Position numbers and translations under genes: made by a program. Of a stretch of DNA of 64,000 nt, positions 46,138 through 54,151 are shown one piece after another (position 1 is the stretch's first letter; each line of letters begins with the position of its first letter). Below the pieces are notes generated by a model that saw nothing but the letters and a program-made list of their open reading frames with translations, ran no database searches and was not told where the DNA came from. Source of the DNA: Verrucomicrobiia bacterium (GTDB lineage Bacteria; Verrucomicrobiota; Verrucomicrobiia; Limisphaerales; Pedosphaeraceae); contig DATAUW010000036.1 of assembly GCA_036268055.1 (NCBI GenBank), forward strand, positions 62,001-126,000, given 5' to 3'.

Positions 46138-47274
46138 TTACCGTTTGCCAGGCGACCGGCCACCGCCACCGCCAGCGGGTCCACGGCTGACTGCGCCCCG
46201 GCTGCTAGCCGCGCGGATTTGCGCGCTCGAACCGCCACCAAATGCACTTGGCCGCGAAGGAGCCACCGGCGCTGAATGAATGACCACCGGCGCACGCGGC
46301 GGTTCAACCACGCGAGGCGGAGCTTGCACCACCGGCCGGGCTGGCTCGGGACGTGGCGCAACTGGACGCGCGGGTTCAGGGCGGACAGGTTCCGAACGAA
46401 CAGGCTCAGGACGCTGGGACGCGCCGGGCCGCACTCCGCGAGGCGGTTCGGCCGGACGCGCCGGTTCCGGACGCGGCGCGAATCCACGATCACCGCGAGC
46501 CACATAGCCGGGACGACCCGGCCCACGCGCACCGCCGTGCCATACCGTGTTATGCGCGATATCCTCATGACGCCGCGCCGCAGGTTCGCGCCACCAATTT
46601 GCCGGACGCGGATGATCGTGACCCCACACCACCACATGATGATCGTGCCAATCAAAGTCGTGGTTCAGCCACGCGCCGATGTGAAAACCAATTCCCCACC
46701 TAAAAAAGCTGCGCCCATAACCGCGCTGATAAAAAATAATTCCCGGATCATATTCCGGCACGTAAAGCAAATCCGGATCGGTCGGCACAATTTCAATATC
46801 TCCATCATCTGTCACGACCGTTTCCTGCGGACCCGACGCGAGGTTGCCGAGGCCTTGCGCCTGCGCGCGCAAACTTTGGATCGCGTTCATCACGTCGGTT
46901 GGCTGATTCAAAAATGCCTGACCCAGTTCCGATGTCCACGCGAGATCGTCCGACATCATTTTCAAAACGTCGGGATAACGCGCAATGGCTTTCACGCTGC
47001 CGTCCCACGGTTGCGAATCAATTCCGTTGGGGTCTCCGTTTTGTGAAACGTAATTTTCCGCAAGGGCAATCTGCGAAGGTTGCGTGGCAGCCGGTAAAAT
47101 TTCCGCGATAAGCGGGTCGGGATAAAGCGCGATGGGGCCGAGAAGCTGATTAAGCTGGTCGCCGTCGAGTATCTGCCCATTGGGCGCGGGCGGCGGGGTG
47201 GCGTATTGCGCGCGAGCCAGGCCGGCGCTGCTGACCACAGCCATCAGCAAGGCAGTGACAAGAGCTTTCTTCAT
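46138..47274 (-). CDS. DUF3300 family secreted protein
   Basis: 378 residues from ATG 47274 (MKKALVTALLMAVVSSAGLA, a signal peptide; ATG 47286 also possible). The DUF3300 core (about 40-190) has LNQLLGPIALYPDPLIAEIL, ARYPDVLKMMSDDLAWTSEL and VPTDPDLLYVPEYDPGIIFY. The C-terminal 150 residues are low-complexity, rich in Pro, Arg and Ala (repeats of PxPARP type), ending GGGGRSPGKR. Forms a unit with the DUF2950 gene. Envelope location is inferred from the signal peptide; role unknown. Confidence 0.88.
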   Translation of the reverse strand: MKKALVTALLMAVVSSAGLARAQYATPPPAPNGQILDGDQLNQLLGPIALYPDPLIAEILPAATQPSQIALAENYVSQNGDPNGIDSQPWDGSVKAIARYPDVLKMMSDDLAWTSELGQAFLNQPTDVMNAIQSLRAQAQGLGNLASGPQETVVTDDGDIEIVPTDPDLLYVPEYDPGIIFYQRGYGRSFFRWGIGFHIGAWLNHDFDWHDHHVVVWGHDHPRPANWWREPAARRHEDIAHNTVWHGGARGPGRPGYVARGDRGFAPRPEPARPAEPPRGVRPGASQRPEPVRSEPVRPEPARPVAPRPEPARPVVQAPPRVVEPPRAPVVIHSAPVAPSRPSAFGGGSSAQIRAASSRGAVSRGPAGGGGGRSPGKR

Positions 47275-47392
47275 TAGCGTCACCATGACGCGACTTTGTC
47301 CCGCGGTCAATAGCGGCGAAGCAGATAAAGACAAAGCTCCTCCGTTAATCACCTGTCATCCCCACACCCACCTCCAAGGCCGAATAAAAAAA

Positions 47393-47767
47393 CTACTTTT
47401 GCTTTTGCCGCAGAACCTTGCGCAATTCGTCCAGGTCCTGCGATGACAACCGCTGCTTCTCCACGAAATGCAACAGCAACGGCTTTACTGCGCCGCCAAA
47501 CACGCGCTCCAAAAAAGATTCGCTCTCCGTCTTCACACAATCCGCTTCCGAAACCAGCGGGCGATATAAATAAAGATTCTTATGCTTCTCGACTCCCAGC
47601 GCTTTCTTCTTGTGCAAACGGCTCAGCAGCGTCTTCACCGTGTTCGGATGCCAGTCTTCCGTGCCCGACAGCGCCTCGATGATCTCCATCGCGGGCAGGG
47701 GTGAACGGGCCCAGAGGACCTTCATCACCTTCCATTCCGATTCGGATATTACCGGGACTCGCGCCAT
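47393..47767 (-). CDS. BlaI/MecI-family transcriptional repressor
   Basis: 124 residues. The N-terminal winged helix is ISESEWKVMKVLWARSPLPA, MEIIEALSGTEDWHPNTVKT and LLSRLHKKKALG. A C-terminal dimerisation helix pair follows. BlaI normally pairs with a BlaR1/M56 sensor protease just downstream; here the next gene on the strand is the DUF3300 gene, and no M56 gene is in the window. An ACTACT-N9-AGTAGT dyad upstream suggests autoregulation. Confidence 0.9.
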   Translation of the reverse strand: MARVPVISESEWKVMKVLWARSPLPAMEIIEALSGTEDWHPNTVKTLLSRLHKKKALGVEKHKNLYLYRPLVSEADCVKTESESFLERVFGGAVKPLLLHFVEKQRLSSQDLDELRKVLRQKQK

Positions 47768-47795
47768 GTCAATTTCAGTAAATTAAAAACAACAC

Positions 47796-47816
47796 ACTAC
47801 TACCTACAACAGTAGT
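47796..47816 (-). promoter_or_regulatory. Candidate BlaI-type operator
   Basis: ACTACT (47796-47801), 9 bases, AGTAGT (47811-47816), centred about 40 bases upstream of the BlaI-type start. The 21-bp span and position suit a dimeric winged-helix repressor. Confidence 0.5.
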
Positions 47817-47854
47817 CAATTAATGCAAGCTTAAAAATAAAAACATTCTTAACG

Positions 47855-47967
47855 GACCGCGGGTCTGCGACCCGCAGCAAGGTCCATCCAGTCAAGCCGC
47901 TCCCGGCTTAGCCTTGCGCGGCAATCTTCTTTGCGTATTGCTGCGGGTCATAGACCCGCGGTCCGAC
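47855..47967. repeat. Facing pair of CCCGCGGTCC repeat units
   Basis: GGACCGCGGGTCTGCGACCC at about 47856-47875 and its near reverse complement GGGTCATAGACCCGCGGTCC at about 47945-47964 flank GCAGCAA/TTGCTGC text. The right unit matches 13712-13742, so this is a genome-wide repeat. The gap to the next gene holds nothing else. Confidence 0.65.
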
Positions 47968-47994
47968 GGGAATAATAATGCCGCCAATCACTTT

Positions 47995-48906
47995 TCACCT
48001 CGGCTCCGGCTCGATGTTTAACTGCCCCGCTTCATCCAGCCGCTGGATTTCCGCCGTGTAACCTTTGCGAAAGTTCGGATATTTAAACTGGTAGCCGAGT
48101 TCCATCTTCAACTTGCGATTCTGCACTTTTTTATGCGTCAGCCCGCGCTTGCGCCCGGCGGTTTCCTCCTCGGTGGCGAACGGCGGCATCCATTTGCCCA
48201 GTGTTTCCGAAAGCCAGCGGAAAAAATGCACCTGCGCGATCGGCTCGTCGTCCACCGCATTATAAATCTCGCCCGCGCGCCCATTCTTTAATGCCGCGAT
48301 GATCACTCCCACCAAATCGTCGCGATGAATCATATTGATCAATCGCTCACCCTGGCCGGAAATCTTCGCTTCATTTTTCAGATATTGCAAAAACAGATGC
48401 CCCCGCTCCGGCCCATAAATTCCCGCCACGCGCAAAACCACTGCGGGAAATTTTTTCTCCTGCGCCGCCGCCAGCAAAACTTTTTCCGTCTCGACCAAAA
48501 TCTGGCTCGTCTCATTGGCCGGTTCGGCCGGACTTGTCTCCTTGACCTGCGAACCATCTGTCTGCCCATAGACACTCGTGCTGCTCGTATAGACGAATTT
48601 CTTCGGCGGCGCTGCCGCAAGCCATTCAACGAGATTTTTTGCGCCCTGCAAGTACACCGCGCGATATTCCTCCGCCCCGCCGCGCGTCGAAGACACACAA
48701 TTCACTACCCAATCATAAGGTCCGGGCAATGCCGCGAGGTCTGAAGTTTTCGCCACATCTGCGACGACCAATTTGATTCCCGCCGCTTTCAATTCCGCCT
48801 CGCCCTCCGCCGAGCGGCGCATACCGTGGACTTCATGCCCCAGCCGCACCAACTCCGCACCCAGCGGCACTCCGACATATCCACAACCGACGATCAATAT
48901 GCGCAT
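47995..48906 (-). CDS. NAD-dependent epimerase/dehydratase-like (atypical SDR)
   Basis: 303 residues. The glycine motif ILIVGCGYVGVPLGAEL matches the YeeZ-like atypical SDR subgroup, which uses GCGxxG. Later motifs are FVYTSSTSVYGQTDG, VVLRVAGIYGPERG and INMIHRDDLVGVI. The Tyr is present in SVYG, but the usual Lys four residues later is not (Y-G-Q-T-D), as in many atypical members. Probable nucleotide-sugar or related substrate; unknown. Confidence 0.87.
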   Translation of the reverse strand: MRILIVGCGYVGVPLGAELVRLGHEVHGMRRSAEGEAELKAAGIKLVVADVAKTSDLAALPGPYDWVVNCVSSTRGGAEEYRAVYLQGAKNLVEWLAAAPPKKFVYTSSTSVYGQTDGSQVKETSPAEPANETSQILVETEKVLLAAAQEKKFPAVVLRVAGIYGPERGHLFLQYLKNEAKISGQGERLINMIHRDDLVGVIIAALKNGRAGEIYNAVDDEPIAQVHFFRWLSETLGKWMPPFATEEETAGRKRGLTHKKVQNRKLKMELGYQFKYPNFRKGYTAEIQRLDEAGQLNIEPEPR

Positions 48907-48979
48907 CCGGGCATCTTAACCGGGCAAACCACTCCACGCCATCTTCAAAGTCGTATTTATCCCACGCAGGCGGTCTGCC

Positions 48980-49966
48980 TTAATGCCCGAAGATAGGCCC
49001 GACAAAGTTGATGATGTAATTGTTACCCAGCGAATCGTTATAAGCCATGCTGACGCCAGAAACATCCGACCACGTTACCGAAGAAGTCACTGCACTGTTC
49101 GTTGTGCCGGGTGGCAGATTATCTGAATCAAAAAGTTCATTGGCCGAACTGTTGCCATGGACTTGAAGCTGGATGCTGGTCATGAAGACGGGCGGCCCGG
49201 CGAGCGTCGCGCCGGTGGTCGCATCGCGATAAACCCAGCTCACACTTTGCAACATTCCACTCGATACGGTGGCGGTCGGAAAAGGAATCACCAGATGACT
49301 GGCGGCCTGCGGATCGGGCACGCTGAACATCACATTGCTTCCTTTATAATTGACCGTCCAAGTGCCGCCCGGCGCAATCGCGGGACTGGAGATGATCGCA
49401 GATTGATAATTGCCCCCGTTTCCGTGATCGCTATTGGTACTTGAGTTGGCGGGGTCGGCCGGCGAATTGGCGAGACCCGAACCCGCGGGGCCGGTGAAAA
49501 AGACATTCGGGGCCGCAGGCAAATTGGTGTCACCCTTCACCCCAAAATTTGCGGAGTAATTGTCCAGCGCCACTGGAAAAGTCACGCTCGGCGTGAAGTT
49601 GCCCCCAAAACCACCCGCGTCGGCAAATTCAAGAAAATTGAAATCGAACGAAGCCGTGCTGCCGAGGAAAATGCGATAAAATTGCCGATTCATACCCGCC
49701 ATCCCGCGATTGTCAATCAGGGTGATCAAATTATTTGTGGCCTTCATGGAACCCACCGAAGTCCAGCCGGTGGCAAGATTCGTGGAGGTCTGGATGGTAA
49801 AAGTGGTGTTTGAACTGATCAATATCTGCACCTGAAAAAATCCACCCACGATCGCGGCATTGGTGAAGATCGGCGCCTGGCCAAAAACTGCGGTGGTGGA
49901 AAACCAAAGAATGCCAGTGAGAAATCCCCAACGCAATTTGCGTGATAAAAACAGGAGTGAGTTCAT
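48980..49966 (-). CDS. Secreted protein with Verrucomicrobiota-type surface module
   Basis: 328 residues from ATG 49966 with a signal peptide (MNSLLFLSRKLRWGFLTGIL then WFSTTAVFGQA). The first domain carries FTIQTSTNLATGWTSVGSM and ends NRQFYRIFLG, a short beta module very common in secreted proteins of this phylum. The rest (about 110-328) is an unassigned Gly/Ser/Asn-rich beta region. Probably cell-surface; role unknown. Stands alone. Confidence 0.65.
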   Translation of the reverse strand: MNSLLFLSRKLRWGFLTGILWFSTTAVFGQAPIFTNAAIVGGFFQVQILISSNTTFTIQTSTNLATGWTSVGSMKATNNLITLIDNRGMAGMNRQFYRIFLGSTASFDFNFLEFADAGGFGGNFTPSVTFPVALDNYSANFGVKGDTNLPAAPNVFFTGPAGSGLANSPADPANSSTNSDHGNGGNYQSAIISSPAIAPGGTWTVNYKGSNVMFSVPDPQAASHLVIPFPTATVSSGMLQSVSWVYRDATTGATLAGPPVFMTSIQLQVHGNSSANELFDSDNLPPGTTNSAVTSSVTWSDVSGVSMAYNDSLGNNYIINFVGPIFGH

Positions 49967-50240
49967 GGGTTTGAATTCGAATTGAAACGACATTCACCAT
50001 CGAAAAACCTTGCCTTAGCGCCCCGTGCGCTGCTTCCAGTGACTCTCTTCCTCCCCCATAACTTTGCAAGTCTTTTTGCGGTGTTTTTCCACCTTTTGCA
50101 TCGGTCTTTCTCCGCTGCCACGGACCATCTTGAGCGATCAATCCTCGAATGACACGAGATAATCCGAGGAATTCTAATCTATGTTCCATCCCAAGGTTGC
50201 ATCCCGCAGCCGAGTTACTTAGACTGCCCCGGTTATTTAA

Positions 50241-51041
50241 ATGATTCACATGAGCAACGTATCTTCCGTGGCCGCCGCGCCGATTAAAACTTTTCAAGTG
50301 GACGCCCTGCCCATCCGGGTTTATGCCAGCCAGGCAGATTTGTCCGAGGACGCCGCGCGGCTTGTCCACGCATATTTGCTCGAAGTGCTCGCGAAGCAAG
50401 GCTCTGCCGCCGCCATCCTGGCCACGGGAAATTCGCAGATCAAATTTCTCGAGGCTCTGATTCGCCTGGGTCAAGTGGATTGGTCGAAGATCACGCTCTT
50501 TCACATGGACGAATATCTCGGCATCAACGGCGACCACAAGGCGAGCTTCCGCCGTTACATGCGCGAACGCGTCGCCAGCCTCGTGAAGCCGCGTGCGTTT
50601 CATTATCTCGAAGGCGATGCCTTGCTGCCGATGGACGAATGCGATCGCTACACGAAATTGCTGCGCGCGCAGCCGATTGATTTATGCTGCATGGGCGTTG
50701 GCGAAAATGGTCACCTGGCTTTCAACGATCCGCCGATCGCAAATTTTGAAGATGCGCGTACCGTCACCATCGCGAAACTGGATCACGCCTGCCGCCAGCA
50801 GCAAGTCGGCGAAGGCCATTTCCCCGGACTCGATGCCGTCCCGCAATACGCCTTGACGCTTACCATTCCTACGCTGTGCTCTGCGAAAAAAGTGATTTGT
50901 ATCTCTCCCGAGAAACGCAAAGCCCACGCCATCAAAGCCGCGTTGCACGGCCCCATCAGCACGGCGTGTCCGGCGTCCGTCCTGCGACGGTACCCGCACG
51001 CGACGCTCCTGGTGGATACCGATTCGACCAGCCTGCTCTGA
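50241..51041 (+). CDS. nagB: Glucosamine-6-phosphate deaminase/isomerase
   Basis: 266 residues (ATG 50250 is an alternative). Converts glucosamine-6-phosphate to fructose-6-phosphate and ammonia. Motifs: ILATGNSQIKFLEAL (phosphate loop), ITLFHMDEYLGINGDHKAS (catalytic Asp) and MGVGENGHLAFNDPP (His general base region). Family NagB has GxGEDGHxAFNEP, so two conservative changes are visible. No other amino-sugar genes are nearby. Its stop TGA (51039-51041) abuts the stop of the convergent gene, forming TGATCA. Confidence 0.92.
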   Translation: MIHMSNVSSVAAAPIKTFQVDALPIRVYASQADLSEDAARLVHAYLLEVLAKQGSAAAILATGNSQIKFLEALIRLGQVDWSKITLFHMDEYLGINGDHKASFRRYMRERVASLVKPRAFHYLEGDALLPMDECDRYTKLLRAQPIDLCCMGVGENGHLAFNDPPIANFEDARTVTIAKLDHACRQQQVGEGHFPGLDAVPQYALTLTIPTLCSAKKVICISPEKRKAHAIKAALHGPISTACPASVLRRYPHATLLVDTDSTSLL

Positions 51042-51452
51042 TCAGGCCTTCACGGTCACGGTCTTGACCAGCAGCGGAATGCTCGCTTCCTGCCGCCCAT
51101 CCACCGCCACATCAATCGAGTAGTGGCCCGCCTTGTCGAAGCGCAACTGCTGGATGCTGACGATAAAATTCGTCGTCATGAACAGCGTGTCATCCGTCAC
51201 GCGCACTTGAAACGGCAGGTCGGGCAGATGCGTCCCCTGCATGATGGATTTGCCGTCCTCATCCACGAAATTCAAACGCAACTTGTGTTCGCCTTCCTCG
51301 ACCTTGCTGAACGTCATCCGCAACACGATCGAGCAATGCGGATGCACCACCGGCAACTGCGCCGCGTGGATGGTATCGAAAGCGCCGAGCAGATTCAGCC
51401 GTCCGTTGCTGTCCGTGGCGGCGTCGCACACCACCGCGATTTGTATATCCAT
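51042..51452 (-). CDS. Conserved protein of unknown function (DUF6941-like)
   Basis: 136 residues, beta-rich, no signal peptide: MDIQIAVVCDAATDSNGRLN, LLGAFDTIHAAQLPVVHP, then FSKVEEGEHKLRLNFVDEDG and GHYSIDVAVDGRQEASIPLL. It resembles the small proteins grouped as DUF6941; the name is from memory and tentative. Convergent with nagB with no bases between the stop codons. Confidence 0.7.
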   Translation of the reverse strand: MDIQIAVVCDAATDSNGRLNLLGAFDTIHAAQLPVVHPHCSIVLRMTFSKVEEGEHKLRLNFVDEDGKSIMQGTHLPDLPFQVRVTDDTLFMTTNFIVSIQQLRFDKAGHYSIDVAVDGRQEASIPLLVKTVTVKA

Positions 51453-51581
51453 GTCGGAAGTTTAATATGGCTTCGCGCCGAAAGCGAGCTTTAGCGAACG
51501 CCTGCGGTCAATGGGAAGACGAGCGTTTCGCGAGCCTACTTTTTCAAAATCCGAGTTCGATCCGTACCCAAAAAATTTGCC

Positions 51582-52190
51582 TCACTGCACCGCTTTGATT
51601 TGCGAATAATCCACGTCCATGATCGGGTACTCACGCCAGTTGTTCAGGTCGAAATGCCACCATTCCGTTGGCAGTCCCGTGAAACCGTGCTTCGTCATCA
51701 CGCGTTGCAGCAACTCCCGATTTTGAATCGCCTCCGTCGGTAGATGCATGTAACCGCGATGCGCCCGCTCCGTGAAGTCGTCGAACGGCGTGGGCGTCGG
51801 CACATCCGAGCCATCAAGTCTGATCAAAGTTAAATCCACCGCCGCGCCGCGATTATGCCGCGAGCCCTTCGCCGGGTCGGCCACGAACCCGGGGTGCGGA
51901 TAAATCGCCCACATCCTTTTCTGCACCGACAACGGCCGATACCCGTCAAATATTTTCAGCTTATAACCGAGCGGTTGCAATTCCGTCTCCACTTCGCGCA
52001 ATCGTTCCGCCGCCTCGCGTCGCAGACAGCAGCGCGCCACGGGATAAAGTTGTTGCCCGGTGAAATTATTCGTCGTGGCGTAACGAATATCCAGCACCAC
52101 ACCGGGAACGTAGGCTTTTACATCCACGAGGTCCGCCGCATTTTTGTGAGCCGTTGCGCAACCGGTGAGCAGCAATAAAAATCCCGCCAT
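51582..52190 (-). CDS. VanX-type D-alanyl-D-alanine dipeptidase, lipoprotein
   Basis: About 202 residues from ATG 52190; the start is uncertain. Lipobox LLTGC lies only 12 residues in, and the in-frame text before it (KNLRREFLVMAGF) looks like the missing basic part of a signal peptide. No ATG precedes it, because a dispersed repeat (52214-52250) begins there; GTG or TTG just upstream are possible. Catalytic text matches VanX/DdpX: DIRYATTNNFTGQQLYP, YKLKIFDGYRPLSVQKRMW, SRHNRGAAVDLTLI (zinc His and Asp) and GLPTEWWHFDLNNW (catalytic Glu, zinc His). Likely recycles peptidoglycan dipeptides; no vanHA genes nearby. Confidence 0.85.
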   Translation of the reverse strand: MAGFLLLLTGCATAHKNAADLVDVKAYVPGVVLDIRYATTNNFTGQQLYPVARCCLRREAAERLREVETELQPLGYKLKIFDGYRPLSVQKRMWAIYPHPGFVADPAKGSRHNRGAAVDLTLIRLDGSDVPTPTPFDDFTERAHRGYMHLPTEAIQNRELLQRVMTKHGFTGLPTEWWHFDLNNWREYPIMDVDYSQIKAVQ

Positions 52191-52213
52191 CACCAAAAAT
52201 TCGCGGCGCAGAT

Positions 52214-52250
52214 TTTTCAGCCACGGATGGAACACGGACGAAACACGGAG
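52214..52250. repeat. Dispersed repeat family B fragment at a gene start
   Basis: TTTTCAGCCACGGATGGAACACGGACGAAACACGG text. Further upstream (about 52341-52375) are tandem TCCGCATTCCGCA-type units. Both lie in the 5' region of the VanX-like gene and provide a long spurious in-frame extension. Confidence 0.6.
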
Positions 52251-52372
52251 TTTGAAAAGAGGGCTCGCGTGAACGATCGTCCTGCCAATGGGGCGCGGCG
52301 TTATAGCCGGTGACAACGCAAGAGCATCACGCCGCGTCTTTATTCCGCACTCCGCATTCCGCATTCCGCACT

Positions 52373-53998
52373 TCATTGCTTCTCCCCCGTCACCGAGCGC
52401 GCTTCCAGAAATGTCTTCAACTCCGCTGCCGCTTTGCCGCCAAAGCCCGGCACTTCCGAGATTTGTTCCACGGTGGCCAGTCGAAGCCGCTGAACTGAAC
52501 CAAACTTTTTCAACAAGGCCGCCTTGCGCCGTTCGCCAATGCTTGGAAATTCATCCAGGATGCTCTCCGAAATTTTCCGCAGCCGCAATGCCGCGTTGTA
52601 GGTATTCGCGAACCGATGCGATTCATCGCGGACGCGTTGCAACAATTTCAGCGCGCCCGTGTCGTGCGAAAGCCGCAACGGCTCGCTCTTTCCCGGTTGA
52701 TAAATCTCCTCAAATTCCTTCGCCAGCCCGACGATAGGAATCGCGTTCAAGCCGAGTTTCGCCAACTCCTCACACGCCGCGTTCAACTGTCCTTTGCCGC
52801 CATCAATCAAGATCAAGTCCGGCATGTTTCGCGGCACGGGATTGAGTTGCGCCGGTAATTTTTCTTTTCCTTTTTTTGTTTCTTCGATGACGGGAAGCAA
52901 TTCTCCGGTGGCGCCTGGAGAAGTTGTTTGCGTTTCAGAAATTTTCGGCGGCGCGCCTTCTTTCAACAGACGTGAGTACCGGCGTCGCACCGTTTCCGCC
53001 ATGCACGCAAAATCGTTTTGCCCGACCACAGTCTTCATCTTGAACTTGCGATAGTTCGAGCGGTCGGGCCGCCCATTTTTGAAACTCACCATGGACGCCA
53101 CGGCGAATGTCCCGCTGATATTTGAAATGTCGAAACCCTCAATGCGCATCGGCGGTCCGGGCAGATTCAACACTTGCCCCAACTCGGCGAGATCGCGTTG
53201 GGGTTCAATCGCCACCGGCAGCGTGTAAGGCAGCCGCTCAAATTTATTGGTGCGGCTCGTCGTCTGTTTCAAATCCGCGATGGCGTCCCGATACATCGCG
53301 GCCTTCTCATAATCCTGCGCCGCCGCCGCCTTGCGCATTTCGTCGGTGAGTTGCTCCTGCATCTCCTCGCATTGGCCGGAGAGAAAATCGCACGCGGCCT
53401 TCACTTGCTCGAGATATTGCTCGCGCGTGACGTTGTTGATGCATGGGGCGGTGCAAAATTTCAAATTGCCGTAGAGGCAATGTTTGTAATCGCGTTCGGT
53501 CGGCGTGAGCGGACGGCAGCCGCGCAAATGAAATTGCCGGCGCACCATGTTCAGCGTATTGCGCAAGGCCGACGCATGCACGAACGGCCCGAAATAGCGC
53601 GCGCCATCCTCCTGCTTGAAACGCGTCAGGACGAAACGCGGGATGGGATCATTCAGGTTCAACTTGAGCATGAGAAAGCGTTTGTCATCGCGGAAGCTGA
53701 TGTTGTAACGCGGATGAAATTCCTTGATGAGTTTGCTTTCGAGCAGCAGCGCCTCGGGTTCGCTACGCACGATGTGGACATCCAGATCGTGGATCGCTTC
53801 CACGAGCGCCTTGAATTTCAAGTCCCAGCCGAACCGCCGCGACGGTTGGAAATACGAACTGACGCGCTTGCGCAAATCCCGCGCCTTGCCCACGTAAATC
53901 ACCGTGCCGAACCGGTCCTTCATCAGGTAAATCCCCGGCTTATGCGGTAACTCCTGCAATTTTTTTCGCAACGATTCTGGCGTGGACATATTCTTCAA
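52373..53998 (-). CDS. uvrC: Excinuclease ABC subunit C
   Basis: 541 residues. It makes the two incisions in nucleotide excision repair with UvrB. The GIY-YIG nuclease (about 17-95) has KPGIYLMKDRFGTVIYVGKA. A UVR motif at about 205-240 (EQLTDEMRKAAAAQDYEKAA) binds UvrB. The RNase H-like nuclease has EGFDISNISGTFAVASMVSF, LILIDGGKGQL and the catalytic His in DESHRFAN. Helix-hairpin-helix motifs end the protein (ERRKAALLKKFG, VPGFGGKAAAELK). It is shorter than E. coli UvrC (610), with reduced spacers but all catalytic parts. Confidence 0.96.
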   Translation of the reverse strand: MKNMSTPESLRKKLQELPHKPGIYLMKDRFGTVIYVGKARDLRKRVSSYFQPSRRFGWDLKFKALVEAIHDLDVHIVRSEPEALLLESKLIKEFHPRYNISFRDDKRFLMLKLNLNDPIPRFVLTRFKQEDGARYFGPFVHASALRNTLNMVRRQFHLRGCRPLTPTERDYKHCLYGNLKFCTAPCINNVTREQYLEQVKAACDFLSGQCEEMQEQLTDEMRKAAAAQDYEKAAMYRDAIADLKQTTSRTNKFERLPYTLPVAIEPQRDLAELGQVLNLPGPPMRIEGFDISNISGTFAVASMVSFKNGRPDRSNYRKFKMKTVVGQNDFACMAETVRRRYSRLLKEGAPPKISETQTTSPGATGELLPVIEETKKGKEKLPAQLNPVPRNMPDLILIDGGKGQLNAACEELAKLGLNAIPIVGLAKEFEEIYQPGKSEPLRLSHDTGALKLLQRVRDESHRFANTYNAALRLRKISESILDEFPSIGERRKAALLKKFGSVQRLRLATVEQISEVPGFGGKAAAELKTFLEARSVTGEKQ

Positions 53999-54151
53999 AC
54001 GGACGAATCCATATATGTAACCCGCTTTTAAAGTAATACAATCCTCGCCAATGGGAAGGCTTGGGGCGAGCCCGACAAATTTATCGGATTAAACGCCCGC
54101 CCGCAAAAAAATTTGTTACCTTTAAGCCACCGCGTAAATATATGGAGTGAA

